Source: Lycium barbarum
Lineage: Eukaryota > Streptophyta > Magnoliopsida > Solanales > Solanaceae
NCBI RefSeq assembly: GCF_019175385.1
Contig: NC_083337.1
Span: 49,638,938-49,702,937, forward strand
DNA length: 64,000 nucleotides
Direction: 5' to 3'
Translations under genes and position numbers: made by a program
In this document: piece by piece, positions 45,140-57,294 of the stretch
Numbering within the stretch: the first letter of the stretch is position 1
Layout of the letters: each line of letters starts with the position of its first letter
The notes under the pieces: generated by a model
Told to the model about the DNA's origin: nothing
Seen by the model: only the letters and a program-made list of their open reading frames with translations
Databases searched by the model: none

Positions 45140-46789
45140 TGTTATAGCCCGTATTTTGTACGTTCGGATAATTCGAGATAATTGCGAGAAGTTAAGGGCA
45201 AGACCATTTTCCAAAATTATTTTAATGAACAAGTTGTTTATTAGAATGGAAATATTGAGAAACACTAAGGGTAAAAAGGGAAATTCACAAAGTGGTTCAT
45301 GGTAGTATTGTGAATGGCTAGGGGCAAAATGGGAATTTCACAAAAAGTCTTGAAAGTTCTTGAAAGGGGCCAAGTTGGCCGTGTGGCTCTAGTGTGGGCC
45401 CCACCCAAGGCTTAGTCAATAATTATAAATATGGACCAATGTTTGTATAGCAAGATACAATCTTCTCTTTCAAATTCAAGAAACTTCAAGAGAAAGAAAA
45501 AAATAAGGGGGGTATTCCGCCATGGCTCCCAAAATTGAGCCGTGGAAATTGATCAAGAAAAATTATTTTCTTCTAGCATTCCAACCAATTGGAACGTCCT
45601 CTTTAACATGGAGTGGTTGTTGGAGCAATAAAATCATTTATTTGTGCAAGTTCACAACCCTAGCCAAGCCAAGAAGTTAAGTGAAAAAGGTATGTATTCA
45701 ATCTTCTTTTACATGTATTGTGGATGATTTATGTATGTTGTAGAGTGAAGAAATGAATGAAATTCATGAAAGTATGTGTGTGGAAGTTGTGGCCGAATAT
45801 AGAGGTGGTGTTTTGTAGATGTGATGAATTGATTTTACTTAGTATCTTGGTTGTTGTGTTGTGGATTCTATGATGTTAAATGAAGATTTAATGGTTTGAA
45901 ATGAAGTGGAAATCGTTTGTGGGTTATTGAAGAAGTTAATGTGATATTAGTATGATTCCTTATATTTGTATGAATGAATTTGTTAATGTGTGGGTTGTGG
46001 ATATAACTCATGAATTTGGAAGCAAGAGATGTGTTTGGAAGATTGTAAGTTGGGTTGTTGTGATTGTATTGAATATAAGAAAAATGTCGTTAGATTATGT
46101 AAAAGAAGTTACTAACGTTAGAATGTATTTTGGATTAATTGATGAAGTTGTTAGTGTGTAGATTGTTGGTATTGTTGTTGATAATTTGGCTGAGTTGAAT
46201 TCTCGAATTGTTGTTGATAAATTGGCCGAGTTAGATTCTCGGGGATGGTGTATTGACAGGGAAAATGCTGCCGAAATTTCGGCAGATTATAAATGAATTC
46301 ATTTGAAGGACTAAGACAAGTATATGTCGATGAGTCTAATGATTATGTAAATTCTTTTGAATGTAGACAAGCAAGCTTGGATAAATAGGCGTAGCTAATA
46401 GGACGTGGAACAGGTATGTAAGGCTTACCCTTTCTTTCTTTTGGCATGATCTTTGTGAAACAAACAGACAAAGTATATGTATGATTTCAAAGAACCTCCT
46501 ATTCTTAGAGCCACTAGGATGGCTAATGTTCTTGACTTCCGAAGAACTATTTTGCTATGTCTTGATACGGGTGTGTGGTTCCAAAAGTTCTATGTTGATT
46601 TGATCCAAAGCGATATTCGAAAAGTACTTGATATGATTATTGCTTTGATTTTCCAAAAATAGCTTCTGAAACGTTCATAGAAGATTCTGTACTAAAACGT
46701 CCATAACTTTTTCATAATAACTCGGATTGACTTGAAACGTGTTTATGACTCTCAAGTGTCGATTTATGTACGTACCCATCGAGTTTTAA

Positions 46790-49427
46790 AAAAAATAATA
46801 TTGTTCCCCAAGAAGGAGGAACACTTGGTAACCTTCCGTAGTTCGGTGGCTAAGACTCAGATAGATTTTTTACTCCTTAGGAAGGATGATAAAGGTCTGT
46901 GCAAAGATTGTAAGGTCATTCCGAGCGAATATCTTACAACCCGACATAGGCTCTTGGTGATGGATTTAGCGATCAAGATGACGAGGAAGAAGAGGGTCAT
47001 GCCGGACCGACCTAGGATCAGATGGGGGAGTTTGACCACGATTAGTGCCCTGGAGATGGAAGAGAAATTGAAGGATATGGGGGCCTGGGATAGTAGTGGG
47101 GATGCGACCAGTATGTGGGATAACACGGCTAGTTGCATTAGGGTGGTAGCAAGGGAAGGGTTGGGGGTCTCGACAGGTAGTCGTGGTCAGCATCGAGGGG
47201 ATTGGTGGTGGAATGGAGAAGTTCAAGGGAAGGTGGAAGCAAAGAAGGTGGCGTATGCGAAGTAGATAGAAAGCAAGGATGAGGTGGAGAAGTGGACGAA
47301 TACAGAACTTTATAAGATGGCGAGGAAGGAGGCGAAGTTGGCAGTTTCGACGGCAAAAACGGCAGCTTTTGAACGCATGTATGCTGAACTAGAAGAGAAA
47401 GGAGGGGACCAGAAATTGTTCAGGCTAGCCAAGGCGAGGGAGAGAAAGGCACGTGATGTGGATCGAGTAAAGTGCATCAAGGACGAGCATGGCAAAGTAT
47501 TGGTAGAGGAGACTCTCATTAGACGGAGATGGCAGTCATACTTCTGCAAACTCTTGAATGAAGAAGGGGACAGAGACATTGTGTTGGGAGAATTAGAACA
47601 TACAGGAAGGCGTCACGATTTTGGGTATTGCAGGAGTATTAAGGTTGACGAGGTAAAGGGTGTTGTTCGTAGGATGCGCAGGGGAAGAGTGACCGGACCT
47701 GACGAGATTCCTGGGGAATTCTGGAAGAGCGTGGGTCCGGCAGGTTTGGAGTGGCTGACTAGATTGTTTAATGTCATCTTTAAGACTGCATTGATGCCCG
47801 GAGAATGGAGGGTGAGTGTAATGATCCCTCTATACAAGAATAAGGGAGATATCAAGAGTTGCAACAACTATAGAGGTATCAAGCTGCTAAGCCATACTAT
47901 GAAAGTGTGGGAAAGGGTGGTGGAGATAAGGGTGAGGAGAGGTGTGTCTATTTCAGAGAACCAGTTCGGATTCATGCCGGGACGCTCAACTACAGAAGCC
48001 ATCCATCTTATGAGAAGGTTGGTGGAGCAGTATAGGGAGAGGAAGAAGGACTTGCACATGGTATTCATCGACCTAGAAATGGCTTATCACAAAGTTCCAA
48101 GACAGATCCTATGGAAATGCTTGGAGGCTAAAAGTGTACCTGTGGCATACATTAGGGTGATCAAGGACATGTATGAGGGAGCCAAAACCAGGGTAAGGAC
48201 AGTAGGAGGAGACTCAGAGCACTTTCCAGTTGTGATGGGGTTGCATCAAGGATCAGCTCTTAGTCCGTTTTTATTTGCCATGGTGATGGATGAATTGACA
48301 CGACAAATTCAAGGTGAGGTGCCATGGTGTATGTTGTTCGCGGACGACATAGTCCTGATCGACGAGACTCGTAGCGGAGTTAACGCTAAGCTGGAGAGTT
48401 GGAGATATACTCTGGAGTCTAAAGGGTTTAAGCTGAGTAGGACCAAGACAGAGTACTTGGAGCGTAAGTTCAGTGAAGCACCTCAGGAGGATGGCTTGGA
48501 AGTGAGACTTGGTACCCAGGCCATCCAGAAGAAAAGTTGTTTCAAGTACCTTGGGTCTATTCTGCAAAGCTGCGGGGAGATTGACGATGATGTCACACAT
48601 CGTATTGGGGCAGGGTGGATGAAATGGCGGCTTTCTTCCGGAGTGCTATGTGACAAGAAGGTGCCACCAAAACTTAAGGGCAAGTTCTACAAAGTGGTGG
48701 TTAGACCGACTATGTTGTATGGGGCGGAGTGTTGGCCGGTTAAGATCTCTCACGTTCAAAAGATGAAAGTTGCCGAGATGAGAATGTTAAGATGGATGTG
48801 TGGCCACACCAGGAGTGACAGTATTAGGAATGAGCATATTCAGGATAAGGTGGGGGTGGCCTCGGTGGAAGATAAGATGCGAGAAGCGAGATTGAGATGG
48901 TTTGGGCATGTGAAGAGGAGAGACACAGATGCCCCAGTGCGGAAGTGTGAGAGGTTTGCCATGGATGGTTTCACACGAGGTAGGGGTAGACCGAAGAAGT
49001 ATTGGGGAGAGGTAATTAGACACGACATGGCGCAACTACAGCTTACCGAGGACATGACCTTAGATAGGAGGGTTTGGAGGACCCAAATTAGGGTAGAAGG
49101 CTAGTAGATAGTCTCGTTTTCCGTTCTTATTAGTAGTCGCATTATCGCAATATAATTTCTTCTTCTCAGATTTCTGCTATTATTTGTTATTTCCTGTGCT
49201 TTGATTATCCTGTGTTATCTGTGTCGCTTGCATTATTTCATTTCATATCGCTTTGATTCTCTTAACCTTATCTGACTTATTTTTATGCTTTTATTGAGCC
49301 GAGGGTCTTTCGGAAATAGCCGTCCTACCTTGGTAGGAGTAAGGTCTGCGTACACTCTACCCTCCCCAGACCCCACGATATGGGATTTCACTGGGTTGTT
49401 GTTGTTGTTGTTGTTGTTGTTGTGCAT
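46790..49427 (+). pseudogene. RTE-like LINE copy c with (TTG)n tail, one stop
   Basis: The frame 46732-49104 is interrupted only at 47263-47265 (AAG to TAG). The LINE part starts near [11 protein letters not shown], so most of the endonuclease is missing. The RT core is present, but motif A reads LEMAYHKV where copies a and b have LEKAYDKV. The 3' UTR ends GGGATTTCACTGGG and then (TTG)8 (49399-49426), the undisturbed tail of the LINE. Copies a and b show this tail split by T7. No clean target-site duplication for the LINE itself is visible. Confidence 0.9.
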
Positions 49428-49794
49428 ATGTATATGAAGCGACGCCTTATGAGATTTATGATCTTATTCTAGGTTCTCTTAACGCCGTTATTCGTTGCTA
49501 GTCCTACCTTATAATAATTGTTCCTTCAAGGTGAGACAAAGCCATGATGATTATTCCAAAATATATTCGGAGGTTACCGACCTTACGTCACTCCGATAGA
49601 GACATAACATTCTTTGGGCTCTCCTGTATGCTGCTTACATGATATATGTTTATGATATATGTATATGATACATGAACATGATATATGTATATGTATATGG
49701 GGTAAGGGGAAAGGTGAGGCGCTATAGACGCATAGCCACCTGATCAGTTGGTATAATATGATATCGTCCCGGACGCGGGATATATGGATAAATG

Positions 49795-49938
49795 GATCGG
49801 GCTGCACGTTCCGCAGCAATATAATATATAAATGGATCGGGCTGCACGTTCCGCAACAATATAATATATAAATGGATCGGGCTGCACGTTCCGCAACAAT
49901 ATAATATATAAATGGATCGGGCTGCACGTTCCGTAGCA

Positions 49939-49985
<47 letters not shown>

Positions 49986-50015
49986 ATCGGGCTGCACGTT
50001 CCGCAGCACTAAGCA
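49795..50015 (+). repeat. 40-bp minisatellite and AT run in T6 3' LTR
   Basis: Five units share ATGGATCGGGCTGCACGTTC; four are head to tail with a 40-bp period (49801, 49841, 49881, 49921) and a fifth follows the AT run (49991). The 5' LTR has three units. Small frames across it are artefacts. Confidence 0.92.
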
Positions 50016-50613
50016 TGCATGGTACCCGCCAAAAAGGCACTCATGTGTACAGGTTGCTCTTTTATCTCACGATATGCTCTACATTTCCTTCGTGTCTTTA
50101 TTCATGCTATGTATCCCTCGTATGTTATTATTCATGCTTTACATACTCGGTACATTACTCGTACTGACGTCCCTTCTTGTGGACGCTGCGTTTCATGCCA
50201 CGCAGGTACACCCAGGTGAGTAAAGGACATTGCTAGAAGATGCTTCAGCTGGATTGGCGAGCTCCACTTTCTTTCGGAATGTTTCCGAGTCAGAGTACAT
50301 ATGTTATGATTTCTTATTAATGTTAGAGACTTTGCAGACAGAGTCGTGGGTATAGAATGTCGGTATTGTAAGCGGCTCCACCAGCCGATATGTTATTAAG
50401 TTTCATGTTACAAGTTTCATGTGATGATAGATTTTATTTGAATTGAGTACGATGAAAAGAAAGATTCTAAAAGCTTTACTATGTATTTCATTCTTATTTG
50501 ATTTAAGAGTCCAAAGGGATTATGTATGTAATAAGAGTCAGCGGGTTCGCTCGGCTCCGAATATGGGGTCGGGTGCCCATCACACCCTAGCAAGATCGGG
50601 GTGTGACATAAAC

Positions 50614-52212
50614 ATAGCAGCCCGCCTTAGCGGTGACATGCCCGGCCATTTGAGCGCGGTGGAATCGTATCGTCACATAATCATTCATAAACTTAACATT
50701 ATTGCATATCTCATAGACATATCATAACTTAGCATCACTATACATTTATCATCAAAATATACAATAGGACTTGGAGGCAACTATGGCTATGTCGGGGTGA
50801 CATAAGGTTGTGAACCCCAGATTATATTATGGAATAATCATCAACACCATACCTCACCTTGGAGGAACTAACATTTTAAGGTGAGTGTACATAAGGAAAA
50901 GCATCAATGGGGCCATACTTAGAATCTTTAGCTTCATGGACATCTTACTTTACTCTAGGATTCTTTATACTTAACTTATCATCACCATCATCTTGCTCGT
51001 CATATCTCTTTTCTTTATCTCATACATATTTATATAGCTCATTACAGTCATGGACGCATAGTTCCTCTATTTAGGAAGGTTATGGAAAATTTAGAAGATT
51101 CATACCATAGGATTCATGCCTTAGAAAGAAGGGACGAGCCTTACATACCTCTTTTGTTTAATAGTTTTATCGCTTGATCGTTCTCCTTCAATGCTCGCAT
51201 TTCTACCTTCAAAAGGATTTGCATTAACGTTAGTTAATCGCTTACAAGAACGTGTTACTATTTCTAGGGAAAATTGGGCAGCATTTCCTTTGTTTCTACT
51301 ACTTTCCCCATATTCTATATCAACTCCCAAACATTGAAACAATATTCACAATATCACAAGCAACAATCATCATCCATCTATATTATCCACATTTCACAAT
51401 TTCACTTCAATTTCTCCATAATCATGGTCATAGTCAATTATTCCATTTTCTCGCATATAATACTTATTCCATGTTCTCAATGTCATTTATAGCGAACTTA
51501 TAATCACAACTTACCAATATTCATAGTTCACCCCAAACTACTACTCAACAATAACACTATTCACACATTCATGACCCATTTCCTATATCTTTCTACAATC
51601 CAAGTGTTTCAACTTTTCAATACCTTAAATAATATGTAAATACCATAAAACTTACCTTTGATGGTGTAGGAATGGACTTTGGATGTAAATACTTCACATG
51701 GAGAAAACCCCACTTCAACACCAAAGAGATTCTTGGTTCCAACAAACCCTAGGGAGTACTTTTGCACTAGATTCTACTAATTCTTGGTGTTTACTCCCGG
51801 ATTTCCCTTGGATATATGTTGAAATGGTATGGAGAAGGTTCTAGAGGTTTGGAGAATTAGTGAAATGAAAAATGAGGACTTGGGGTCTCCTTTTAAAAAA
51901 AATCAAAAACTGCCTGACGAGGATTATACGGTAAGAACGACGAAGCTTTGATCAGATCGACGAAGCGTCGATCTGACCGTCAAAGTCGTGAAATTTCCAG
52001 TGAGAAACCTTTCGTTTCCTTTCATTCTACGGTGAGAAGGACGGTCCGTCGAACTAATCGACGGAGCGTCGATCTGCTCCGTCGAATGGTCTTTGTGCTA
52101 AATAAATTCTACAGCACAATCAACGAGGCGTCGACCCATCCGAGGGTACAAAGAACGACCGTCGAACCCCCCTTTCGCAGAACTGTAGTGAAGTTTCATT
52201 TGATGAACTTTT
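50614..52212 (-). repeat. T5 5' LTR, outer part
   Basis: It continues 28730-29523 across T6. On the minus strand it contains the AAGGTGAG/CTCACCTT stem (about 50855-50884). Further right lies a block of palindromes built on CGACG/CGTCG (51915-52160), at the LTR position where T2 has TATACGG palindromes. The last bases before 52213 (CTTTT, 52208-52212) should be the T8 target duplication. Frame 51948-52301 crosses the palindromes and the T8 border and is not a gene. Confidence 0.85.
51915..52165. repeat. CGACG/CGTCG palindrome cluster in T5 LTR
   Basis: ATCGACGGAGCGTCGAT (about 52058-52074) has 7-bp arms. Related pairs recur (CGACGAAGCGTCGATCTG near 51959, ATCAACGAGGCGTCGACC near 52120). One GATTATACGG remains at 51922, linking it to the T2 version. 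Confidence 0.8.
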
Positions 52213-55200
52213 TGTCACGACCCAGCCCCGTGGGCCGCGACTGGTGCCCTACTTGGTCACCCGAACGGACAAACATACCAAATCGTCATATTATAGCTTA
52301 GTTCAGATTTCAAATTTCATCATTTTAAACAGTTCTGAAAATAATTATTATCTTAAGCGGTCACGCGTACCAAAAGCATCATATCGGAACAAAAAGGGGC
52401 GGCGGAATACACATCGCTGATTATATGTACATATGCGAACACCTGGGCCATTTTGGCCGCCATAATAAACAGGACCGCATTAAGACGCAAATCAGAAACA
52501 AAACGCACACACATAGGACCCACGACCCACATATATGACTACAGGCCTCTACAAACCAAAACGGAAACAAATGGCTGGACAGGGCCCCGCCGTACCCCAA
52601 ATAACCAAATATACATAAATATATACATGACAGAGATATGTACCAAAATATGGGCTCCGAATCAAAAGGAGCACTTTGCGGTAGCAGAAAGTGTGGCCTA
52701 CAGTGGCGGATCACCAACGTCTGTACCTGCGGGCATGAAACGCAGCCCCCGAGGAAAGGGGGTCAGTACGAAAGATGTACTGAGTATGTAAAGCATAGAG
52801 TACAGAAATTCAAACCATAACCATAGTAAGGGTACAGAAAGGGAATACCGAATCAGTATATCAAAACCGGTACGGAAATCATATGTACATAATGCGAGTA
52901 AAAGAAATCATGCATAAGGCTCAGGAACGTGGTCGCCACTCCGACACTAGCGCCACAACACAGCATACTCCGGAAAGTTTCAAATCTCCGTACAACCCCG
53001 AACATAACATATCATCACACACATCATATCATAGGCCATATCACAGCATAACTCCATAAACGGAACCCGGCCCTATGGCGAGGTCTTGGGAACCGTAACA
53101 CAGCATACTGCCGAATATATCATAGTGCGCACGATCACAAAACCGGCCCGGGAACCGGCGAACGATATCATAATAATGGGCACGAGCAGAGTAGTGCGGA
53201 AACTAATGCAATTTACATATCAAAACATTTATGAAACTGGATATAATCATATGACAACCCGTTAGGCAAACTAGTCCGGACAACTGATCATTACGGAGTT
53301 TATCTCACAAAAGTACTTTTGAAATCGTATTCATAGTTCAAAATGTAAATCAGAATATCATGGAGTAATCAAAACATTATTCTTTAATAGCTAGAGTCAT
53401 AAGCAAAAGTCTCTTTCCGATATCGTACAAAGTTAAGTCAATTAGGGCAACGAAGGAGACTCGGGGCTAGTGGGCCCACCTCGGTTCAAGTCGAGGCGGC
53501 GTACGAAGTTTACATACATTTGACCCTATGGAATCATCCATGAAAGCTTAGGGGTAATTCGATCATGTTTACGAAAGTTTGAACATTTCTTTTCAACAAA
53601 GCATAAGTTTCTAATTCAATTTCGCTGAATGGAATAGTACTGAAAGTGAACTCGAATTTCTATGAATAGAATAATCCCCGAGGCTCAAACTCAAACCTAG
53701 TACATCTAAGACATGCCAAGAGAAGAAAAGGGATAGCTTTACATACCTTTTCCGCCTCCTATACGTCTCCAAAATCACGTCTCAAGTTCGCCAAAATCTA
53801 CAATTTGGTCACATTTACCAATTGTGAGTTATAGCTTCTAAGAATTCAACTTAAACTCATATTTGTCTACCGAAATTTCGGCAACACCTCCCCTATAAAT
53901 TCAACATCCCCGAGAATTTTCTCGGCCAAAAATATCAACAACAACAACACCAACACCACAATACCAAGAGCATCAATAATCATCACAGAATATATTATAA
54001 CACAACTATTCTTCCTTTCTACATAGTTCAACAACTTCCATTCCAGCTTCACAATTTCGAGCTAATATCAACATTTCCATATTCATTTACTAATTCAAGA
54101 TCATTCAAACATAATTCAATAACATTTCAAGCAATGCTCATGGATTCAAGCATTCCCGCCAATTCCATATTCTATCCAAAACCTCCACAATTGTAACAAA
54201 ACTACCAAATCACATTGTCTTCTTCCAAAATTAATAATAATAACAACAATTCACATTCTAACATCTTACTTTCGTAATTACATATAACTATATAAAAATC
54301 ACATTAAAATGACATAATCTTCTACAATCAATTTCCATGCCAATTTAACTCATTTGACCTTCATTTACATCATAAGGGTCACAACTAACATATTAAACAA
54401 AATTAATTCATTTTCATTCCCCCACTATATACCACACGACCAACACCTTTTTTTTTTCTTCACTTCAACCAATTTCATTCAACTTTCATCTCCAATACAA
54501 AACCCACAACAACTACAACTAGGATACGACAAAAATTTATTCATCTTTACCTACCCAACACACACATATACGGCCACATACATACACACACACCCACCAA
54601 GCAAACTTCCATTTTTCCATAAATTCTACCCATTTCTACATACTACAACATAAGTAAGCCTTCATAACATAACTTAAAGGGATCAATTCTTACCTTTTCT
54701 TCAAACTTCAACTTGCCGCAAACGTTGTTCTCTCGCTAAACCAAGTATATCACGTCGGAGAGCGTCTTGAACTTACTAAGAATTCAAGAAGAAGAAAACT
54801 TTAGGATCAAATCTAAAGGAACTAGAAAAAAAAATTGATTGGAAAGGGGTTCGGCCGAATGGCCATGGAACTTTTCAACTTTTTCTTTTGTGTTTCTTGA
54901 ATCTTCTACTAGAAGATGACTAAGGACCCCTTTATTTTAATTGTCACATGCTAATCACATGACCATTCTTGTGGGCTTGGGGCCAAGCCCATGGCCGGCC
55001 ACCCCACATACAAATGGGCCTCATTTTTCTTTTATATTTTGAGCCCAATTAACTTATGGATCTTATTTTTGTAATTCCCGAACTAATTTTCTAAAATTCC
55101 AATTTTAGCCCCTAGCCTTCCTCCACACTTCCTCACTAATATTTTTCTTTCATGAACAACTCATATGTTGAATAAAATTAATTATGACCTCATTTCTTAC

Positions 55201-55252
55201 AAGTAAACATTATTTCAAATTTTCCAAGCACGCAAAAACACGGGATATAACA
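52213..55252 (-). repeat. T8 3' LTR (3040 bp)
   Basis: It runs from TGTCACGACCCAGCCCCGTG to CACGGGATATAACA. The conserved hairpin is at 52746-52762 and CCGAAATTTCGG at 53870-53881. Small frames such as 54354-54653 are low-complexity and not conserved. Confidence 0.9.
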
Positions 55253-55300
55253 TTCTCCCCCCCCCCCCTTTAGAACATTCGTCCTCGAATGTTAAATCAG
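55253..55300 (-). promoter_or_regulatory. T8 polypurine tract and pre-PPT hairpin
   Basis: On the minus strand AACATTCGAGGACGAATGTT is followed by CTAAAG, a long G run and AGAA, and then the LTR. Confidence 0.9.
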
Positions 55301-55392
55301 TCTTACAGGATCTTATGAACATGGCGGGGGAGTCTCTCTTTATAAATAACACACATAAGTTATTTGTCAATCACAATAACATACTCAAAAGT

Positions 55393-56935
55393 TTAGATTA
55401 CCTGTGGGCGTAGGAAACAAGTGGGGATACTTCTTCTTCATCTCATCCTCCGCCTCCCAGGTCATTTCTTCCGGGTTGTTGTTCCGCCACAGGACTTTAA
55501 CAGAAGGCACTTATTTGGTGCGCAGTCTCCTCACCTGACGATCCAGAACAGCTACAGGTTGCTCTTCATAAGACAAGTCCTCTGTTACCTGAATATCATT
55601 TACTGGAAATATTCTGTCAGGATCACCAATACATTTTCAGAGCATGGATACATGGAATACCGGGTGTACAGCCTCTAGATCTGATGGTAAGTCCAGCTCA
55701 TAAGCGACATTCCCAATCTTCCGGATAATCTGGTAAGGCCCAATGTATCGCGTACTGAGCTTTCCCTTTCTGCCGAATCTCATCACGCCCTTCATGGGCG
55801 ACACCTTTAGAAATACCCAGTCGCCAATCTGAAACTCTAACGGTCGACGTCGTTTATCAGCATAAGATTTCTGTCGACTCTGGGCCGCTAATAGTCGCTC
55901 TCGAATCAGTTTCACTTTATCGACTGCCTGCTGGACCACATCTGGACCAATTAATTTAGTTTCACCCACGTCGAACCAACCGATCAGAGATCTGCATTTC
56001 CTACCATATAGGGCTTCGTACGGCGCCATCTGTATGCTGGAATGATAACTATTATGATAAGCAAATTCAAGAAGTGGCAAATGATCGTCCCAGCTGCCTC
56101 TGAAATCAATAACACAGGCCCACAACATATCTTCCAATGTCTGAATGGTGCACTCGGCCTGCCCATCGGACTGAGGATGAAATGTTGTACTAAGACTCAC
56201 CTGAGTCCCCAATCCCTCCTGGAATGATCTCCAAAAATTCGCTGTGAACTAGGCCCCTCTGTCAGTGATAATAGCTATAGGAACCCCGTGAAGTCTTACT
56301 ATTTCTTTAAGATACAATCTGGCATAGTCCTCAGCCGAATAAGTAGTCCTGACCGGAAGGAAATGGGCTGATTTCGTCAATCTGTCAACAATAACCCAAA
56401 TAGAATCATACCTGCGTGGAGTGCGCGGAAACCCAACAACGAAATCCATATTAATCATCCCCCATTTCCAAGCTGGAATTTCCATTTCCTGTAGTAATCC
56501 GTCGGGCTTCTGATGTTCGATTTTGACTTGCTGGCAATTTGGACATTGGCCAACGAACTCTGCAATATCTCTTTTCATGCCGTCCCACCAGTATAAACAT
56601 TTAAGGTCGTGGTACATCTTAATAGAACCAGGATGAATAGAATACCGAGCATTATGTGTTTCGCCCATAATTTGCCGTCGTAACCCTGCAACGTCCGGTA
56701 CACATAATTTGCCTCCGTATAATAATACCCCTTCAGGCAAAATTTCAAATGGAGTCTTTTCTTTATTAAGGGCCACATTTCTATACTGTGCCAAGACAGG
56801 ATCTTCGAACTGACGCTGCTTAACCTCTTTCATAATGGATGATTCAGCAACCTCTCGAACAGACACCCCAGCATCTCCAGAATCTGCCATACGGACTCCA
56901 AGGCTGGCTAATTGATGAATCTCACGAACCAATTC
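55393..56935 (-). pseudogene. T8 pol C-terminal half: integrase and chromodomain-like tail
   Basis: The zinc domain has HPGSIKMYHDL and CPNCQQVK (about 56535-56640). The core has MDFVVGFP (about 56430-56450), TDRGA at the end of the 56249-56932 frame, and the third acidic residue in GQAECT (about 56150), intact. The GPY/F region FLKVSPMKGVMRF and YIGPYQII (about 55725-55805) and HPVFHVSML follow. Stops break it just left of 56249 (Gln to stop), at about 55636, and once more near 55510; no frameshift is needed. The tail is readable to about 55400. Confidence 0.9.
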
Positions 56936-57254
56936 TGTTGTATCCCGTATTTTTGCGTATTCGGGAAAATTTGAAATAATTTTGATTTGTAAGGAATAAG
57001 GTCATTTGGTGATTTGAACTAGTATATGTGTGTGCTGTTCATGAAAAATATTGATGTGGAAGTGCGGAGGAAGGCCAAGGGAAAAATTGGAATTTTGGAA
57101 ATTAGTTTCGGAAATTACAAAACGAGAATTATCACTAATTGGGCTCAAAATAAAAGATGAAAATTGAGGCCCAAAATGAGGTGGGTGGCCGGCCAAGCAC
57201 CATGGCCCAACCCCTCATTTTAATTAATTTTCCATGTGCCATAATTCACATAAG

Positions 57255-57294
<40 letters not shown>

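Larger units (their letters stand above)
29524..50608 (+). mobile_element. T6: 21-kb LTR element with LINE-bearing LTRs, TSD TAAAC
   Basis: It has a 5' LTR (29524-33764 plus 41874-43045, interrupted by a T7/LINE block), a non-coding interior (43046-45139) and a 3' LTR (45140-50608). TAAAC flanks it at 29519-29523 and 50609-50613. Both LTRs start TGTTATAGCCCGTATTTTG and end GGGGTGTGACA or AGGGTGTGACA, and both contain the same truncated LINE at the same place. The interior has a primer-binding site, 5S-like segment, pol-end relic and polypurine tract but no gag-pol. It is non-autonomous. Confidence 0.9.
45140..50608 (+). repeat. T6 3' LTR (5469 bp, includes LINE copy c)
   Basis: It matches the 5' LTR once the T7 block is removed (5' length then about 5.4 kb). 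LTR left half is 45140-46789, LINE copy c 46790-49427, right half 49428-50608. The conserved hairpin is at 50167-50186. The LINE sits at the same base in both LTRs, so it was part of the LTR when T6 was copied. Confidence 0.9.
24130..52212 (-). mobile_element. T5: oldest host Ty3/gypsy element, minus strand
   Basis: Gag-pol runs leftwards from 28522 to 24130, where T2 cuts it in the integrase C-terminal domain. The leader and primer-binding site are 28523-28729. The 5' LTR starts at 28730 and is split by T6 (29524-50608) and then cut by T8 at 52213. Its 3' half lies left of the window beyond T2, and its outer LTR end lies beyond T8. Every other element in the window sits directly or indirectly inside T5, so T5 is the first insertion. 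Confidence 0.88.
52213..56935 (-). mobile_element. T8: Ty3/gypsy element, 3' half, minus strand
   Basis: The 3' LTR (52213-55252), polypurine tract and integrase end of pol are in the window. At 56936 the element T9 interrupts it, so RT, protease, gag and the 5' LTR lie to the right outside. The protein is related to T5 and T2 but clearly diverged. Confidence 0.88.

Noticed and set aside
51948..52301. 117-codon Arg-rich frame
   Set aside because: It runs through the CGACG palindromes of T5 and crosses into T8, so it cannot be an ancestral gene.
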